Below are positions 1 to 9,074 of a DNA stretch of 64,000 nucleotides, piece after piece. The DNA is taken from positions 186,001 to 250,000 of the forward strand of contig NZ_JNFA01000019.1 in assembly GCF_000766865.1 (NCBI RefSeq), read 5' to 3'. The stretch's first letter is position 1, and every line of letters starts with the position of its first letter. The translations under genes and the position numbers were made by a program. The notes under the pieces were generated by a model. That model saw only the letters and a list, made by a program, of their open reading frames with translations. It was not told the origin of the DNA and did not search any database. This DNA comes from Listeria booriae (GTDB lineage: Bacteria; Bacillota; Bacilli; Lactobacillales; Listeriaceae).

Positions 1-30
1 AATTTAGAATTACTTGAATGAGGTGACAAG

Positions 31-306
31 ATGCGTAAATTCCCGATTTGGGTGTACATTTTAGCAATTTTGGCGGTCATCGGTATTTTTACAGTTGGAT
101 TTAAGAGCATTTTGAGTAGCGTTATCGTTTCTGTTATTGTGATTCTCCTCATCTGGCTTGTCTTTCGGTTTTTTAGTACTAAACCACCAAAGGACGATAA
201 GTACCAAGCAGCCGTGAAACAATCGCAGAAATTGCGCGCCAAACAGCAACCAACTAGAAAAAAACGTAAAACTTCGCTGAAAGTCATTGATGGAAAGAAG
301 AAATAA
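31..306 (+). CDS. Small two-helix membrane protein with basic tail (SA1362-like)
   Basis: This 91-residue protein has two hydrophobic segments at about residues 6-26 and 29-49, followed by a strongly basic, lysine-rich cytoplasmic tail from about residue 53. The ATG follows a GAGGTG ribosome site nine bases upstream. A similar small membrane protein (SA1362 family) sits beside the rhodanese gene and the gcv operon in staphylococci, which supports orthology by position. No catalytic motif is visible. The basic tail could bind RNA, nucleoid or acidic lipids, but that is only inference. It is followed 46 bp later by the rhodanese gene on the same strand, so the two are probably co-transcribed. 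Confidence 0.75.
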   Translation: MRKFPIWVYILAILAVIGIFTVGFKSILSSVIVSVIVILLIWLVFRFFSTKPPKDDKYQAAVKQSQKLRAKQQPTRKKRKTSLKVIDGKKK

Positions 307-352
307 GTTATAATAGTAATTGGAAATAGATATTTGAAAGGGGTATATCAGC

Positions 353-742
353 TTGAATATTGACTGGAGTTGGGTTTTAGCAATCGCGATTTTACTTGTG
401 TTGCTAGGCTATGAATTGTATCAATTCATGATGAGAAGAAAAGCATTGACCATTTTAACAGAGGAAGAATTTAAGAAAGACTATCGGAAAGCGCAACTAA
501 TTGATGTTCGCGAACCAAACGAGTTCGATGCAGGACATATTTTAGGAGCACGCAACATTCCGATGTCTCAAATGAAAGCTCGCAAAGCAGAAATTCGTCA
601 AGACTTACCCGTTTACTTGTACTGCCAAAGCGCACAACGAAGCAACCGCGCAGCTATCCTACTTTATAAGAATGGCTACCGCAACTTGTTCCAACTAAAA
701 GGCGGCTACAAGAAGTGGACAGGAAAAACGAAATCCAAATAA
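353..742 (+). CDS. Membrane-anchored rhodanese-like protein (YqhL type)
   Basis: A single N-terminal membrane helix (about residues 7-26) is followed by one rhodanese domain (about 33-126). The active-site loop is CQSAQRS with the presumed persulfide-carrying cysteine at residue 91, and the CH2A-type motif DVREPNEFDAGHI lies at 51-63. Rhodanese-fold proteins move sulfane sulfur between a cysteine persulfide and thiol acceptors; the physiological acceptor of this family is not settled. The start is TTG at 353, chosen because AAAGGGG lies eight bases upstream and no ATG fits. B. subtilis YqhL has the same size and lies in the same gcv neighbourhood. Confidence 0.85.
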   Translation: MNIDWSWVLAIAILLVLLGYELYQFMMRRKALTILTEEEFKKDYRKAQLIDVREPNEFDAGHILGARNIPMSQMKARKAEIRQDLPVYLYCQSAQRSNRAAILLYKNGYRNLFQLKGGYKKWTGKTKSK

Positions 743-747
743 TAATT

Positions 748-784
748 AAAAACCACTAGAGCAATGCGGCCTGGTGGTTTTTCT
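748..784 (+). terminator. Intrinsic terminator after the rhodanese gene
   Basis: AAAAACCAC (748-756) pairs with GTGGTTTTT (774-782), and three further pairs extend the stem into the loop. The run of T residues forms the 3' side of the stem. It ends only a few bases before the ribosome site of the next gene, so that gene may rely on partial read-through. Confidence 0.7.
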
Positions 785-798
785 AAAGGAGAATATAT

Positions 799-1440
799 AT
801 GGCAAAGAAAATCCAACAACCAAAAATGCCGCCACAACTAGCTGCATTTGATCCGAATTGGCTATCTGAGGAAGTGTATTTACGCGAAGTTCTAATCGAA
901 AACCAAGATTTTAACCCCGACCCAATGGAACGCATTGTTTTAGACCAAGTCATTATGCGCAATGTGCACTTTGTTACGAAGGAATTTCCGAACATCGAGT
1001 TGACAGACGTTATTTTTGAAAAGTGTGACCTTTCTAATGTTCTGTTCAATACGGCGGTCATTCATCGTTGCCAATTCATTGATTGTAAGTTGACTGGTGC
1101 TGATTTATCGGATTCGATTATTCATAATACAAGTTTCCAGAACTGCTTAATGACCATGAGTTCCCTTGGATTCACGAAATTTAAGCATGTCGAATGGACA
1201 AATTGTTCGCTACTTAATGCAGATTTCTATGAATCAGAACTGAAAAATTCGGAAATCATCGGATGCGAATTGAATGAAGCGAATTTCTCAAATGTGGCGA
1301 TGGAAAACATTGATTTAAGCGCCAATCATTTCGATGGTATCATGGTGTCGCTGGATAAACTGCGTGGTTGTCGCGTAACTTCTGAACAAGCGCTTAGTTT
1401 TGCGAGAGCTCTTGGGTTAGCGATTGTGGAAGATGAATAA
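799..1440 (+). CDS. Pentapeptide-repeat protein
   Basis: The 213-residue protein carries tandem five-residue repeats of the A(D/N)(L/F)xx kind, for example GADLS, LNADF, NEANF and MENIDL, spanning about residues 60-185. Such repeats fold as a right-handed quadrilateral beta-helix. The family includes the DNA-mimicking Qnr and MfpA proteins that shield DNA gyrase, but repeat content alone does not show gyrase binding, and most members have no known role. There is no signal peptide or membrane segment, so it is probably cytosolic. The ATG at 799 follows AAAGGAG by seven bases. It lies convergent to gcvPB with a shared terminator between. Confidence 0.85.
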   Translation: MAKKIQQPKMPPQLAAFDPNWLSEEVYLREVLIENQDFNPDPMERIVLDQVIMRNVHFVTKEFPNIELTDVIFEKCDLSNVLFNTAVIHRCQFIDCKLTGADLSDSIIHNTSFQNCLMTMSSLGFTKFKHVEWTNCSLLNADFYESELKNSEIIGCELNEANFSNVAMENIDLSANHFDGIMVSLDKLRGCRVTSEQALSFARALGLAIVEDE

Positions 1441-1442
1441 AT

Positions 1443-1492
1443 AAAGACGCTGAGCATTCCTGAATTAAACAGGGGCACTCAGCGTCTTTTTT
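1443..1492. terminator. Bidirectional terminator between pentapeptide gene and gcvPB
   Basis: AAAGACGCTGAG (1443-1454) pairs perfectly with CTCAGCGTCTTT (1478-1489). T residues follow on the plus strand and an A-rich stretch precedes it, so the hairpin can stop both converging transcripts. The gcvPB stop codon lies at its edge. Confidence 0.85.
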
Positions 1493-2975
1493 AGTTTGTT
1501 ACTTCGTCTTCTACTTTTTCTTGGTAGCGTAAAACTGGTTTTCTCGCAGCCTTCGTTTCATCCAGACGCTTCACATACGTATTGTATGGCGCTTCTTGCA
1601 CGATTTCTGGACTATCTTCTGCTTCTTTTGCAATCTTAAGCATCACGTCGATGAACTCGTCTAACGTTTCTTTCGACTCAGTTTCTGTTGGTTCAATCAT
1701 AATCGCCTCTTCCACAATGAGTGGGAAGTACACTGTTGGCGGATGGAAATTATGGTCTAACAGGCGCTTCGCGATATCCAATGTCCGGACGCCCAACTGC
1801 TTCTGACGTTTACCAGATAATACGAATTCATGTTTACAAATTTGATCAAATGGCAAATCATACGCATGCTCTAGGCGACGCATCATGTAGTTCGCATTTA
1901 ATACGGCATACTCCGTTACTTTCTTCAAGCCATCAGGCCCCATCGTACGGATATACGTATATGCACGAACGTTGATACCAAAGTTACCATAATAAGGCTT
2001 CACACGACCAATAGATTGCGGATAGTTATAATCAAATGTATATTTATCCTCTTTCTTCGTCAAAACTGGTGTTGGCAAGAATGGAATCAAGTCTTTCTTC
2101 ACGCCAATCGGTCCAGAACCAGGTCCACCACCGCCATGAGGTCCAGTGAATGTTTTATGCAAATTCAAATGCACAGCATCAAAACCCATATCTCCAGGGC
2201 GCACTTTTGCCATAATGGCGTTTAAGTTCGCACCGTCATAATATAATTTTCCGCCAGCTTTATGAACGATATCCGCCATTTCGACGATTTCCGCTTCAAA
2301 AAGACCTAGCGTATTTGGATTGGTTAACATAAGCGCTGCAGTGTCATCACCGACAACATTTTTCAAGTCATCAATATCTACAAGTCCTTTGTCATTTGAT
2401 TTTACCGTGATGATATCAAAACCGGCCACTGAAGCTGACGCAGGGTTCGTACCGTGCGCAGAATCTGGAATAATAACTTTTGTACGGTGATGATCGCCAT
2501 TCGCTTCATGGAAAGCACGAATTAACATTAAGGCAGTCCACTCCCCATGCGCACCAGCTGCTGGTTGTAACGTAACTTCATCCATTCCTGTAATCTCCAC
2601 AAGACTTTCTTGCAAATCGTATAGTAATTCCATCGCACCTTGCACAGATTCTTCTGGTTGGTATGGGTGAACATTGGCAAATCCAGGGAAACGCGCTACT
2701 TTTTCATTGATTTTCGGATTGTATTTCATCGTACAAGAACCTAGTGGGTAGAATCCTGAATCTACGCCAAAATTATGGTTCGATAATGTTGTATAATGAC
2801 GCATTAACTCTAATTCACTTAGTTCAGGCAAAGCTGGAGGTGTCTCTCTGACGTACGCTGCGCCGAATAAATCGTTTAAATCCACTTCTGGTACATCGCA
2901 CTCAGGCAGGCTGTAACCAACACGACCAGGAACGGATCGCTCAAATACTAATGGCATTGTTTCGCTATTATTCAT
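1491..2975 (-). CDS. gcvPB: Glycine dehydrogenase (decarboxylating) subunit 2
   Basis: This is the PLP-binding half of the split P-protein of the glycine cleavage system. It decarboxylates glycine and passes the aminomethyl group to the lipoyl arm of GcvH. The PLP lysine is K274 in HLNLHKTF, followed by the glycine-rich [12 protein letters not shown] loop. At 494 residues it matches B. subtilis GcvPB. The ATG overlaps the gcvPA stop codon as ATGA, indicating translational coupling within gcvT-gcvPA-gcvPB. GcvH and the lipoamide dehydrogenase are not in the window. It is probably controlled by the riboswitch ahead of gcvT. Confidence 0.97.
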   Translation of the reverse strand: MNNSETMPLVFERSVPGRVGYSLPECDVPEVDLNDLFGAAYVRETPPALPELSELELMRHYTTLSNHNFGVDSGFYPLGSCTMKYNPKINEKVARFPGFANVHPYQPEESVQGAMELLYDLQESLVEITGMDEVTLQPAAGAHGEWTALMLIRAFHEANGDHHRTKVIIPDSAHGTNPASASVAGFDIITVKSNDKGLVDIDDLKNVVGDDTAALMLTNPNTLGLFEAEIVEMADIVHKAGGKLYYDGANLNAIMAKVRPGDMGFDAVHLNLHKTFTGPHGGGGPGSGPIGVKKDLIPFLPTPVLTKKEDKYTFDYNYPQSIGRVKPYYGNFGINVRAYTYIRTMGPDGLKKVTEYAVLNANYMMRRLEHAYDLPFDQICKHEFVLSGKRQKQLGVRTLDIAKRLLDHNFHPPTVYFPLIVEEAIMIEPTETESKETLDEFIDVMLKIAKEAEDSPEIVQEAPYNTYVKRLDETKAARKPVLRYQEKVEDEVTN

Positions 2976-4318
2976 TTTGCACCCTCCAAACTTGTTACAA
3001 ACGTTTCAATTTCTTCTTTTGTACGCATTTCTGTCACTGCAACGAGCATATGATTCGCATATTTTTCTTCGTAAATACCTAAATCATATCCCCCGATAAT
3101 GCCCTGTTCCAGTAACTCCAAGTTTACCTCTTTCACTGGTTTCGATAATTTCACGACAAACTCGTTGAAGAACGCATCGCCTAGAATTACTTCAAAACCT
3201 TTGTCTTGGAAAGCTTTCTTCGCAAAATGAGATTTATCAACGTTTTGCTGTGCCATTTCAGTGATTCCTTGTTTTCCAAGCGCACTCATAGCTACAGAAG
3301 AAGCCAACGCATTTAATGCTTGGTTAGAACAAATATTAGACGTTGCTTTATCACGACGAATATGTTGTTCACGAGCTTGCAATGTAAGTACATATCCACG
3401 TTTCCCATTCTCATCCAACGTTTCCCCAACAAGACGCCCTGGCACTTTCCGCGTTAATTTCGAATTCACTGCAAAATAACCACAGTGAGGTCCACCAAAC
3501 GCTTCGGAAATACCGAACACTTGTGTATCACCGACAACAATATCTGCTCCAAATTTACCTGGAGGCGTCAAAGCTCCAAGCGCTAATGGATTGCTGGAAA
3601 CAACAAACAGCGCTTTATTATCATGAGCAAGCGGCGCAATTTCTTGTAACGCTTCAACTTGTCCATAAAAGTTCGGATACTGCACGATAACCGCAGCAAC
3701 TGAATCATCTACTTGCGATTGCAAAGCCACTAAATCAGTCACGCCGTCCTTCTCATCAATTTCGACCACGTCAATATGTTGGCCAGATGCGTAGGTTTTT
3801 ACGACATTGCGGGATTCTGGGTGCACCGCTTTTGAAATCAAGATTTTTTTGCGTTTCGTGTGAGCACTTGCAAGCATTGCGGCCTCTGCTAGCGAAGTTC
3901 CGCCATCATACATGGAAGAGTTCGCCAAGTCCATGCCTGTAATTTCAGCAATCATGGTTTGAAATTCGAAAATCGCTTGCAACTCCCCTTGCGAAATTTC
4001 TGGCTGATAAGGCGTGTAAGCCGTGTAAAACTCAGATCGTGAAATAACACTGTCCACCACAGTCGGTACATAATGATCGTAAACTCCTGCCCCTAAAAAG
4101 GAAGAATACGCCACTGAATCCGCATTTTTTGCAGCCATTCGAGCTAGCTCTTTTAGTAACGCAGGCTCAGATTTTGCTGGTTTTAAGTTATACTCCCGAT
4201 TAAAACGAATCGACTCCGGAATATCCGTAAAAAGTTCGTCAATGGAAGCCACTCCAATCGTGTCTAGCATGTCCTTTTCATCTTGCTCTGTCATTGGTAA
4301 AAAACGATGTTTCGCCAT
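2972..4318 (-). CDS. gcvPA: Glycine dehydrogenase (decarboxylating) subunit 1
   Basis: This is the N-terminal half of the split P-protein (448 residues) and forms the heterotetramer with GcvPB. It has the aminotransferase-like fold but lacks the PLP lysine, as expected for this subunit. Recognisable family stretches are [11 protein letters not shown] near residue 77, [13 protein letters not shown] near 102 and the [12 protein letters not shown] segment near 272. A GAGGAGG ribosome site precedes the ATG. It starts 16 bp after the gcvT stop and overlaps gcvPB by four bases, so the three genes form one operon. Confidence 0.97.
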   Translation of the reverse strand: MAKHRFLPMTEQDEKDMLDTIGVASIDELFTDIPESIRFNREYNLKPAKSEPALLKELARMAAKNADSVAYSSFLGAGVYDHYVPTVVDSVISRSEFYTAYTPYQPEISQGELQAIFEFQTMIAEITGMDLANSSMYDGGTSLAEAAMLASAHTKRKKILISKAVHPESRNVVKTYASGQHIDVVEIDEKDGVTDLVALQSQVDDSVAAVIVQYPNFYGQVEALQEIAPLAHDNKALFVVSSNPLALGALTPPGKFGADIVVGDTQVFGISEAFGGPHCGYFAVNSKLTRKVPGRLVGETLDENGKRGYVLTLQAREQHIRRDKATSNICSNQALNALASSVAMSALGKQGITEMAQQNVDKSHFAKKAFQDKGFEVILGDAFFNEFVVKLSKPVKEVNLELLEQGIIGGYDLGIYEEKYANHMLVAVTEMRTKEEIETFVTSLEGAK

Positions 4319-4334
4319 ATCTATATCCTCCTCA

Positions 4335-5432
4335 TTATTTCGCGCGTTTATAAAATGGGGTTGGAACTACTTTTGCTTGTAATTTCTTATTACGAACTTC
4401 CACTTCAACAAGACTGTCTAGCGCTGTGTAATCAATATCAATTAATGCTAAACCTAAATTTTTGCCAAGCGTTGGAGATTGTGTCCCGCTTGTAACAATA
4501 CCAATTTCTTTATCGCCCGCAAAAACTTTGTAATCATGTCTTGGAATACCGCGATCAATAAGCTCGATTCCGACTGATTTACGAGTTAGACCAGCTTCTT
4601 TTTGGGCGATTAATGCTTTTTTGCCTAGGAAATCGGCTTCTTTTTGAAGTTTTACTGCAAAGTCAACGCCTGCTTCCAGTGGTGAAATATCTTTGGAAAG
4701 CTCCTGACCGTAAAGTGCTAAATTCGCTTCAAAACGGAGTGTATCACGCGCTCCAAGGCCAATCGGAAGTACATCCTCTTTCAGAATTGCCTCCCAAACC
4801 GCTGGCGCATCTTCTGCTTTAGTATAAATTTCAAAACCGTCCTCACCAGTATAACCTGATCTAGAAACCAATGCTTGAACCCCTGCAACTTCTACATTAT
4901 CCACAAAACCGAAGAATCCAAGTGCACCTAAATCTGCATCTGTTAACTTCGCCAAAACAGCTTCAGCATTAGGTCCTTGCAATGCCAATTGACCATATTC
5001 CAAAGATACATTCTGCACGTTTACACTATCTGTTGCATGTTCTGCTAACCATCCATAATCTTTATCTGTATTTGCCGCGTTAACAACTAGTAAATAATCG
5101 TTTTCCGCAATCATGTACACCACTAAATCATCCACAACGCCGCCGGTTTCGTAACACATAATATTGTATTGCGCTTTACCAGGCTTCAGTTTAGAAATAT
5201 CATTAGACAACATTTTCTGTAGGAAATCTAAGCTCCCTGCCCCCTTCACAGTCACTTCTCCCATATGCGACACATCAAATAACCCAGCATTCGTTCTCAC
5301 AGCCTCATGCTCGGCTTTAATCCCTTGAAATTGCACCGGTAAATCCCAACCACCAAAATCGATTGTCTTCGCGCCATACTTCTCATATAAAGGAAAAATA
5401 GGCGTTTTCTTAAGCTCTGTTAATTCAGTCAT
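4335..5432 (-). CDS. gcvT: Glycine cleavage T-protein (aminomethyltransferase)
   Basis: GcvT transfers the one-carbon unit from aminomethyl-lipoyl-GcvH to tetrahydrofolate, releasing ammonia. At 365 residues it has the usual length. The N-terminal folate-binding part (for example [10 protein letters not shown] near residue 53) and the [14 protein letters not shown] motif near 190 are both present. AGGAGG lies seven bases before the ATG. It is the first gene of gcvT-gcvPA-gcvPB, and its roughly 200-nt leader carries the glycine riboswitch. The operon feeds one-carbon units into folate metabolism; a 5-formyl-THF cyclo-ligase lies elsewhere in this window. Confidence 0.97.
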   Translation of the reverse strand: MTELTELKKTPIFPLYEKYGAKTIDFGGWDLPVQFQGIKAEHEAVRTNAGLFDVSHMGEVTVKGAGSLDFLQKMLSNDISKLKPGKAQYNIMCYETGGVVDDLVVYMIAENDYLLVVNAANTDKDYGWLAEHATDSVNVQNVSLEYGQLALQGPNAEAVLAKLTDADLGALGFFGFVDNVEVAGVQALVSRSGYTGEDGFEIYTKAEDAPAVWEAILKEDVLPIGLGARDTLRFEANLALYGQELSKDISPLEAGVDFAVKLQKEADFLGKKALIAQKEAGLTRKSVGIELIDRGIPRHDYKVFAGDKEIGIVTSGTQSPTLGKNLGLALIDIDYTALDSLVEVEVRNKKLQAKVVPTPFYKRAK

Positions 5433-5504
5433 GTGAAATCCTCCTCTTTTTTTGCATACTAAAAGGACTTACTCGTTAAAATAAGTCTCTGTCGTGCTCC
5501 AAAA

Positions 5505-5620
5505 TAAGGAAAAATGCCTCCAGAGTTGCGTCCCATAAACATCCTTTTGCCTGAGAGTTTCACATTCACATGCTTTCCCCGTCGGCGCCGCAAAAATATG
5601 CAGTCTCTCTGTCTATTTTC
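5505..5620 (-). promoter_or_regulatory. Glycine riboswitch (apparently single aptamer) upstream of gcvT
   Basis: On the minus strand the conserved core CTCTCAGGCAAAAGGA lies at 5557-5542. It is preceded by GAGAGACTGC and GCCGACGGGG, and followed by GGGACGCAACTCTGGAG, the order found in glycine aptamers. Only one copy of the CAGGCAAAAGGA core can be found, although gcvT leaders often carry two in tandem. Between the aptamer and gcvT a GACTTA/TAAGTC hairpin (about 5464-5490) followed by CTTTT could be the expression platform. Glycine binding would be expected to switch the operon on. Confidence 0.9.
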
Positions 5621-5654
5621 ATCCGCTCTTTTATGTATTGATTGCCTTTTCTAC

Positions 5655-5684
5655 ATGTTACCACGAGAAGCTATCGTTCGGCAA
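5655..5684 (-). promoter_or_regulatory. Possible gcvT promoter
   Basis: On the minus strand TTGCCG (5684-5679) and TAACAT (5660-5655) are 18 bp apart. This would place the transcription start about 30 nt before the aptamer. The match to the sigma-A consensus is only fair. Confidence 0.4.
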
Positions 5685-5859
5685 ATAATATACTTCAAGC
5701 GTGTATATTCCTTAAATTTGATGATTCGTTCGGAATGAAAGGGCTTTATTATTAAAACTAATAAAAATCGTACGTATGTGAAAAAGTTATCAAATTATAA
5801 ATTATGTAAAAAATATTTTCGCGGTTATTTCAGCAAAAAATGGTCGTGATTTCGGCTCA
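5685..5859. other. AT-rich divergent spacer between gcv and comG
   Basis: I see no ORF with a ribosome site, no strong hairpin and no repeat in this part of the 549-bp gap between gcvT and comGA. It is AT-rich and separates the gcv promoter from the K-box of comG. Confidence 0.5.
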
Positions 5860-5940
5860 AAAATAGAAGTTTGTGAATTTTTTAGGCTCAAAAATACTAT
5901 TTTGCGTTTTCAGGTGAAAAAGGAATTCCAAGGGTTGACG
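5860..5940 (+). promoter_or_regulatory. Putative ComK box and promoter of comGA
   Basis: Two AT-boxes of the ComK form AAAA-N5-TTTT are present. The first is AAAA-TAGAA-GTTT (5860-5872, one mismatch) and the second AAAA-TACTA-TTTT (5891-5903, perfect). They are separated by 18 bp, one of the spacings described for B. subtilis K-boxes. Both sit in a repeated GGCTCAAAAATA unit with a 31-bp period. A TTGACG -35 lies at 5935-5940; the -10 is poor (TAGACA at 5957 is the best), as expected for an activator-dependent promoter. Confidence 0.7.
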
Positions 5941-5981
5941 GCGAATACGTTTAGCATAGACATAGAAAAGGAGTCGAATGT

Positions 5982-7001
5982 ATGATTCAAAACTTAGCTG
6001 ATAACTTGTTAGACCAGGCTTTATCCCTTGCAGTAAGCGATATTCACCTCATTCCAGTCGAAGATGAGTACCGCATTCTATTTCGAATCCATGGCCAATT
6101 GCAAAACTTTACTACAATGCCGTTTGATGTTGGCGAACGATTGCTTGCTCATTTGAAATATCGAGGCTTTATGGACATAAGCGAAACACGCAAGCCACAA
6201 AGCGGCGCCTTTCAAGCAGAGCTTCAATCACAACTTGTTTCTGTACGTTTAGCTACAATACCGAACTTTCGTTTTATAGAGAGTATGGTCATTCGTGTTT
6301 TTTCAGAGAATGATATGCAGCCTTTCCAGCAAAGTACAGTTTTTAAACAGATATCTTCTAGCATTCTATCCCATGTTAGAAATAAGTCTGGACTTTTACT
6401 ATTTTCTGGCTCAACAGGAAGTGGCAAAACATCGAGCATGTATAGCTTAGCCCACTCGCTAAGTTTATGGTCGCCACTACAGATTATTACTATTGAAGAC
6501 CCTGTAGAACGTCCAGTATCGACCTTTTTGCAAGTACAGGTCAATGAAAAAGCCGGTTTAGACTACGCTGACATTATTCGCGCAACATTGCGGCATGACC
6601 CCGATATATTGATTGTTGGAGAAATAAGAGACAGTCATACGGCTAAAATGGTCATTCGAAGTGCGCTTACTGGACATCTGGTGCTGAGTACTGTACATGC
6701 CGATAGCTCTTATGGCGTATTGGCGCGTTTGGTGGAGTTAGGCGTCGATCGAGAAGAGATTAGACAATGCTTGTTAGGCGTAACCTATCAACAACTTGAG
6801 AAGCTCTATTGTCCATTCTGTGCCGATTACTGTCACGCTTTATGCAATCATTTCTCCAAAAAGCGTACTGCTTTGTATGAATTTCTAGACAAAGAGCACA
6901 TTCATAGCTTTTTTAAGACCACGAAGGAAGCAACACCATCAAATACAATTATCGAACAACGAAAGAAAGGAGTTTTATATGGATTTTTTTCTCCGCAATA
7001 A
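5982..7001 (+). CDS. comGA: Competence pseudopilus assembly ATPase ComGA
   Basis: This traffic ATPase of the type II secretion/type IV pilus family energises assembly of the competence pseudopilus at the inner face of the membrane. The 339-residue protein has Walker A GSTGSGKTS at 143-151, an Asp-box EDP near 172-174, Walker B DPDILIVGEIRD at 206-217 and a His-box GHLVLSTVHAD at 231-241. A cysteine cluster CPFCADYCHALC at 277-288 replaces the usual tetracysteine motif. AAAAGGAG precedes the ATG by nine bases. It overlaps comGB by 23 bp. The gene looks intact. Confidence 0.96.
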   Translation: MIQNLADNLLDQALSLAVSDIHLIPVEDEYRILFRIHGQLQNFTTMPFDVGERLLAHLKYRGFMDISETRKPQSGAFQAELQSQLVSVRLATIPNFRFIESMVIRVFSENDMQPFQQSTVFKQISSSILSHVRNKSGLLLFSGSTGSGKTSSMYSLAHSLSLWSPLQIITIEDPVERPVSTFLQVQVNEKAGLDYADIIRATLRHDPDILIVGEIRDSHTAKMVIRSALTGHLVLSTVHADSSYGVLARLVELGVDREEIRQCLLGVTYQQLEKLYCPFCADYCHALCNHFSKKRTALYEFLDKEHIHSFFKTTKEATPSNTIIEQRKKGVLYGFFSPQ

Positions 7002-8010
7002 CTGGCGTACAGATGGCGAATTTTTAGTTCGTCTCGCTGATTTATTAAGCAAAGGCTTCACGATGGAAGAAGCTATCTCATTTCTCTCCATCACAACGCC
7101 GAAAGATGCCGACCGTAATGCCAAAATACTACACGTGCTCCAAACAGGATCTCCGTTCAGTGAAGCCCTCCTGCAAGCTAAGTTTCCTAGTTTTGTATGC
7201 ACACAGCTACACTATGCGAGCCGACATGGCTTTTTCAATGAGACAGTTCAAGAAACAGGTAATCACTTAACCCGTAAAGCGGAGCAACAAAAAGCACTAC
7301 GTAAAATTTTTCAATACCCGCTTATTTTATTTATGACAGTCATTGTTGTATTTTTCCTTTTACGTATTTTCTTATTACCCAAATTTGATACTTTATTTAA
7401 TCAGCTAAGTCACGGCGATAGTCAGACAACAAATTTTACGTACTTCATTTTAGAAAAACTTCCACTCATCTTTTTAGGATTTCTTGGTCTAGTTTTTGTG
7501 CTTTGTACTTTCTTTCTGACAAAGCAGCGAAATAAAAATTCCTATGAACGCGCACATCTTTACTGTCAAATCCCTATCGTAAAAAGATTCATACGGCTTC
7601 ATTACTCACAACTTTTCGCACGAGAATGCGGATATCTTTTAAAAAGCGGATTATCCATCAATGACATGGTGAAAGTATTCGCATTACCAGATTCCCCGCC
7701 TTTATTCCAATACATCAGTAAGTTAATCGGAAAAGCATTCTCAGAAGGAAAAGCATTCACTAACGCATTAACCCAATTCACCATCTTCGAATCAGAAATG
7801 ATTTATATCATTAAATATGGTGAAAAAAATGGCCAATTAGCAGAAGAATTATTGTTTTACTATACGCTTTGCCATCAGAAGTCCGAAGAAAAGATAGAGA
7901 AGATATTCAGCTTCATTCAACCAGTCGTTTTCATGGTTATTGGCGTTCTCATTGTTTCTATCTATCTGTCCATCCTATTCCCAATGTTTTCAATGGTCAA
8001 CTCGATTTAA
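6979..8010 (+). CDS. comGB: Competence pseudopilus platform protein ComGB
   Basis: This GspF/PilC-type inner-membrane platform protein links the ATPase to pseudopilin assembly. The 343-residue chain has two cytoplasmic GspF domains and hydrophobic segments at about 110-133, 155-178 and 310-335. The start overlaps the end of comGA, with GAAAGGAG seven to eight bases upstream. Second gene of the comG operon and intact. Confidence 0.94.
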   Translation: MDFFLRNNWRTDGEFLVRLADLLSKGFTMEEAISFLSITTPKDADRNAKILHVLQTGSPFSEALLQAKFPSFVCTQLHYASRHGFFNETVQETGNHLTRKAEQQKALRKIFQYPLILFMTVIVVFFLLRIFLLPKFDTLFNQLSHGDSQTTNFTYFILEKLPLIFLGFLGLVFVLCTFFLTKQRNKNSYERAHLYCQIPIVKRFIRLHYSQLFARECGYLLKSGLSINDMVKVFALPDSPPLFQYISKLIGKAFSEGKAFTNALTQFTIFESEMIYIIKYGEKNGQLAEELLFYYTLCHQKSEEKIEKIFSFIQPVVFMVIGVLIVSIYLSILFPMFSMVNSI

Positions 8011-8033
8011 ATCAAACTAAAGGAGCGATTACA

Positions 8034-8354
8034 ATGTTTAAAAAAATTAATTGGAAAGATGAATCTGGTTTTACTCTCGTAGAAATGTTAATAGTTCTGT
8101 TAGTCGTGAGCGTCCTTCTCCTACTCACTATTCCAAATATCGTGAAACAGAGTAAATCTATCAATGACAAAGGTTGCGATGCTTTCATAACCATGGTACA
8201 AGGACAAGCCCAGGCTTATCAATTAGAACACAATAAAGTTCCTACATTACAAGATTTGCTTACAGGTGGCTACTTATCCGGCGAACAAAAGAAATGTCCA
8301 AACGGAAAAGATGTTGTTATCGATAGTAACGGAAAAGTGACAGAAGCACCGTGA
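8034..8354 (+). CDS. comGC: Major competence pseudopilin ComGC
   Basis: This 106-residue protein is the main subunit of the competence pseudopilus. The prepilin cleavage site is SG|FTLVEML with glutamate at position +5, followed by a 20-residue hydrophobic helix. Two cysteines, at about residues 48 and 88, match the intramolecular disulfide of ComGC proteins. The ATG at 8034 is chosen over longer in-frame starts because AAGGAG lies eight bases upstream and the protein then begins with a short basic leader (MFKKINWKDESG). Processing by the prepilin peptidase ComC, not in the window, is expected. The stop overlaps comGD by four bases. Confidence 0.95.
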   Translation: MFKKINWKDESGFTLVEMLIVLLVVSVLLLLTIPNIVKQSKSINDKGCDAFITMVQGQAQAYQLEHNKVPTLQDLLTGGYLSGEQKKCPNGKDVVIDSNGKVTEAP

Positions 8355-8785
8355 GACAGAACGGATTTACACTAATGGAAATGCTTCTTGTCTTAGCGAT
8401 CACCCTGATTATATGCAGTATAAGCTTCATCCCCGCAGGCTCACTTATCGTTCAAATATCAGAACGTCAAAGCCTCGATCAACTAAAGATAGACATTATG
8501 CAACTCCAATCCATTGCAGTCCTAACAAACCAAGAAACAATTCTAACTTTAGATGGTTCAAAAAACATATATTTTGGGTCCACCACCGATTCCTTGCAAC
8601 CTAAACTATCTAGAAAGTTCACTGAAACACTCCATTTTGCAGAGAAAAGCGAGCAAGTTTTTCGCTTTTCTCCGCCGTATGGTAATATCAATAAATTTAA
8701 AACCATTGTCATAGAGGGATTCAAGAAAAAATATGCCCTCATCTTTCAAATTGGAAAAGGGAGGTTTCGCATTGAAGAAATCTAA
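8351..8785 (+). CDS. comGD: Minor pseudopilin ComGD
   Basis: A type IV prepilin signal MRQNG|FTLMEM opens the protein: short basic leader, cleavage after glycine, glutamate at +5, then a hydrophobic helix. Total length is 144 residues, normal for ComGD. The start is GTG in a GTGA overlap with the comGC stop, with no strong ribosome site, so translation is probably coupled. Minor pseudopilins of this operon are thought to initiate or cap the pseudopilus. Confidence 0.9.
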   Translation: MRQNGFTLMEMLLVLAITLIICSISFIPAGSLIVQISERQSLDQLKIDIMQLQSIAVLTNQETILTLDGSKNIYFGSTTDSLQPKLSRKFTETLHFAEKSEQVFRFSPPYGNINKFKTIVIEGFKKKYALIFQIGKGRFRIEEI

Positions 8786-9074
8786 CGGTTTCTCACTTTT
8801 AGAATCACTTTTTTCGCTCAGCATGCTATCGCTTATCGTCCTATCTCTTCTTCCGATGATAATTCAAATGAAGCAACAGCTACATGAACAGAATCAAAAA
8901 ACGACAGCCTTTCAACTTCTAGCAGAAGAAAGCAAATTCCATATAGATACATTAGCGTCTACAAATTATAAAACTACAATAAAAAAGCAAGCTTATCAAA
9001 TAACCTACAGCAAGGAGGCGAATAAACTCTGTGCTGCTTATGCAAAAGAAAACATGTGCTACTCACTCAAATAA
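8772..9074 (+). CDS. comGE: Minor pseudopilin ComGE
   Basis: The protein begins MKKSNG|FSLLESL, a prepilin signal with glutamate at +5 and a hydrophobic helix of about 20 residues. The TTG at 8772 is chosen because GGGAGG lies seven bases upstream and gives the short basic leader typical of prepilins; an in-frame ATG at 8733 lacks a ribosome site. Length is then 100 residues. It overlaps comGD by 14 bp. Confidence 0.85.
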   Translation: MKKSNGFSLLESLFSLSMLSLIVLSLLPMIIQMKQQLHEQNQKTTAFQLLAEESKFHIDTLASTNYKTTIKKQAYQITYSKEANKLCAAYAKENMCYSLK

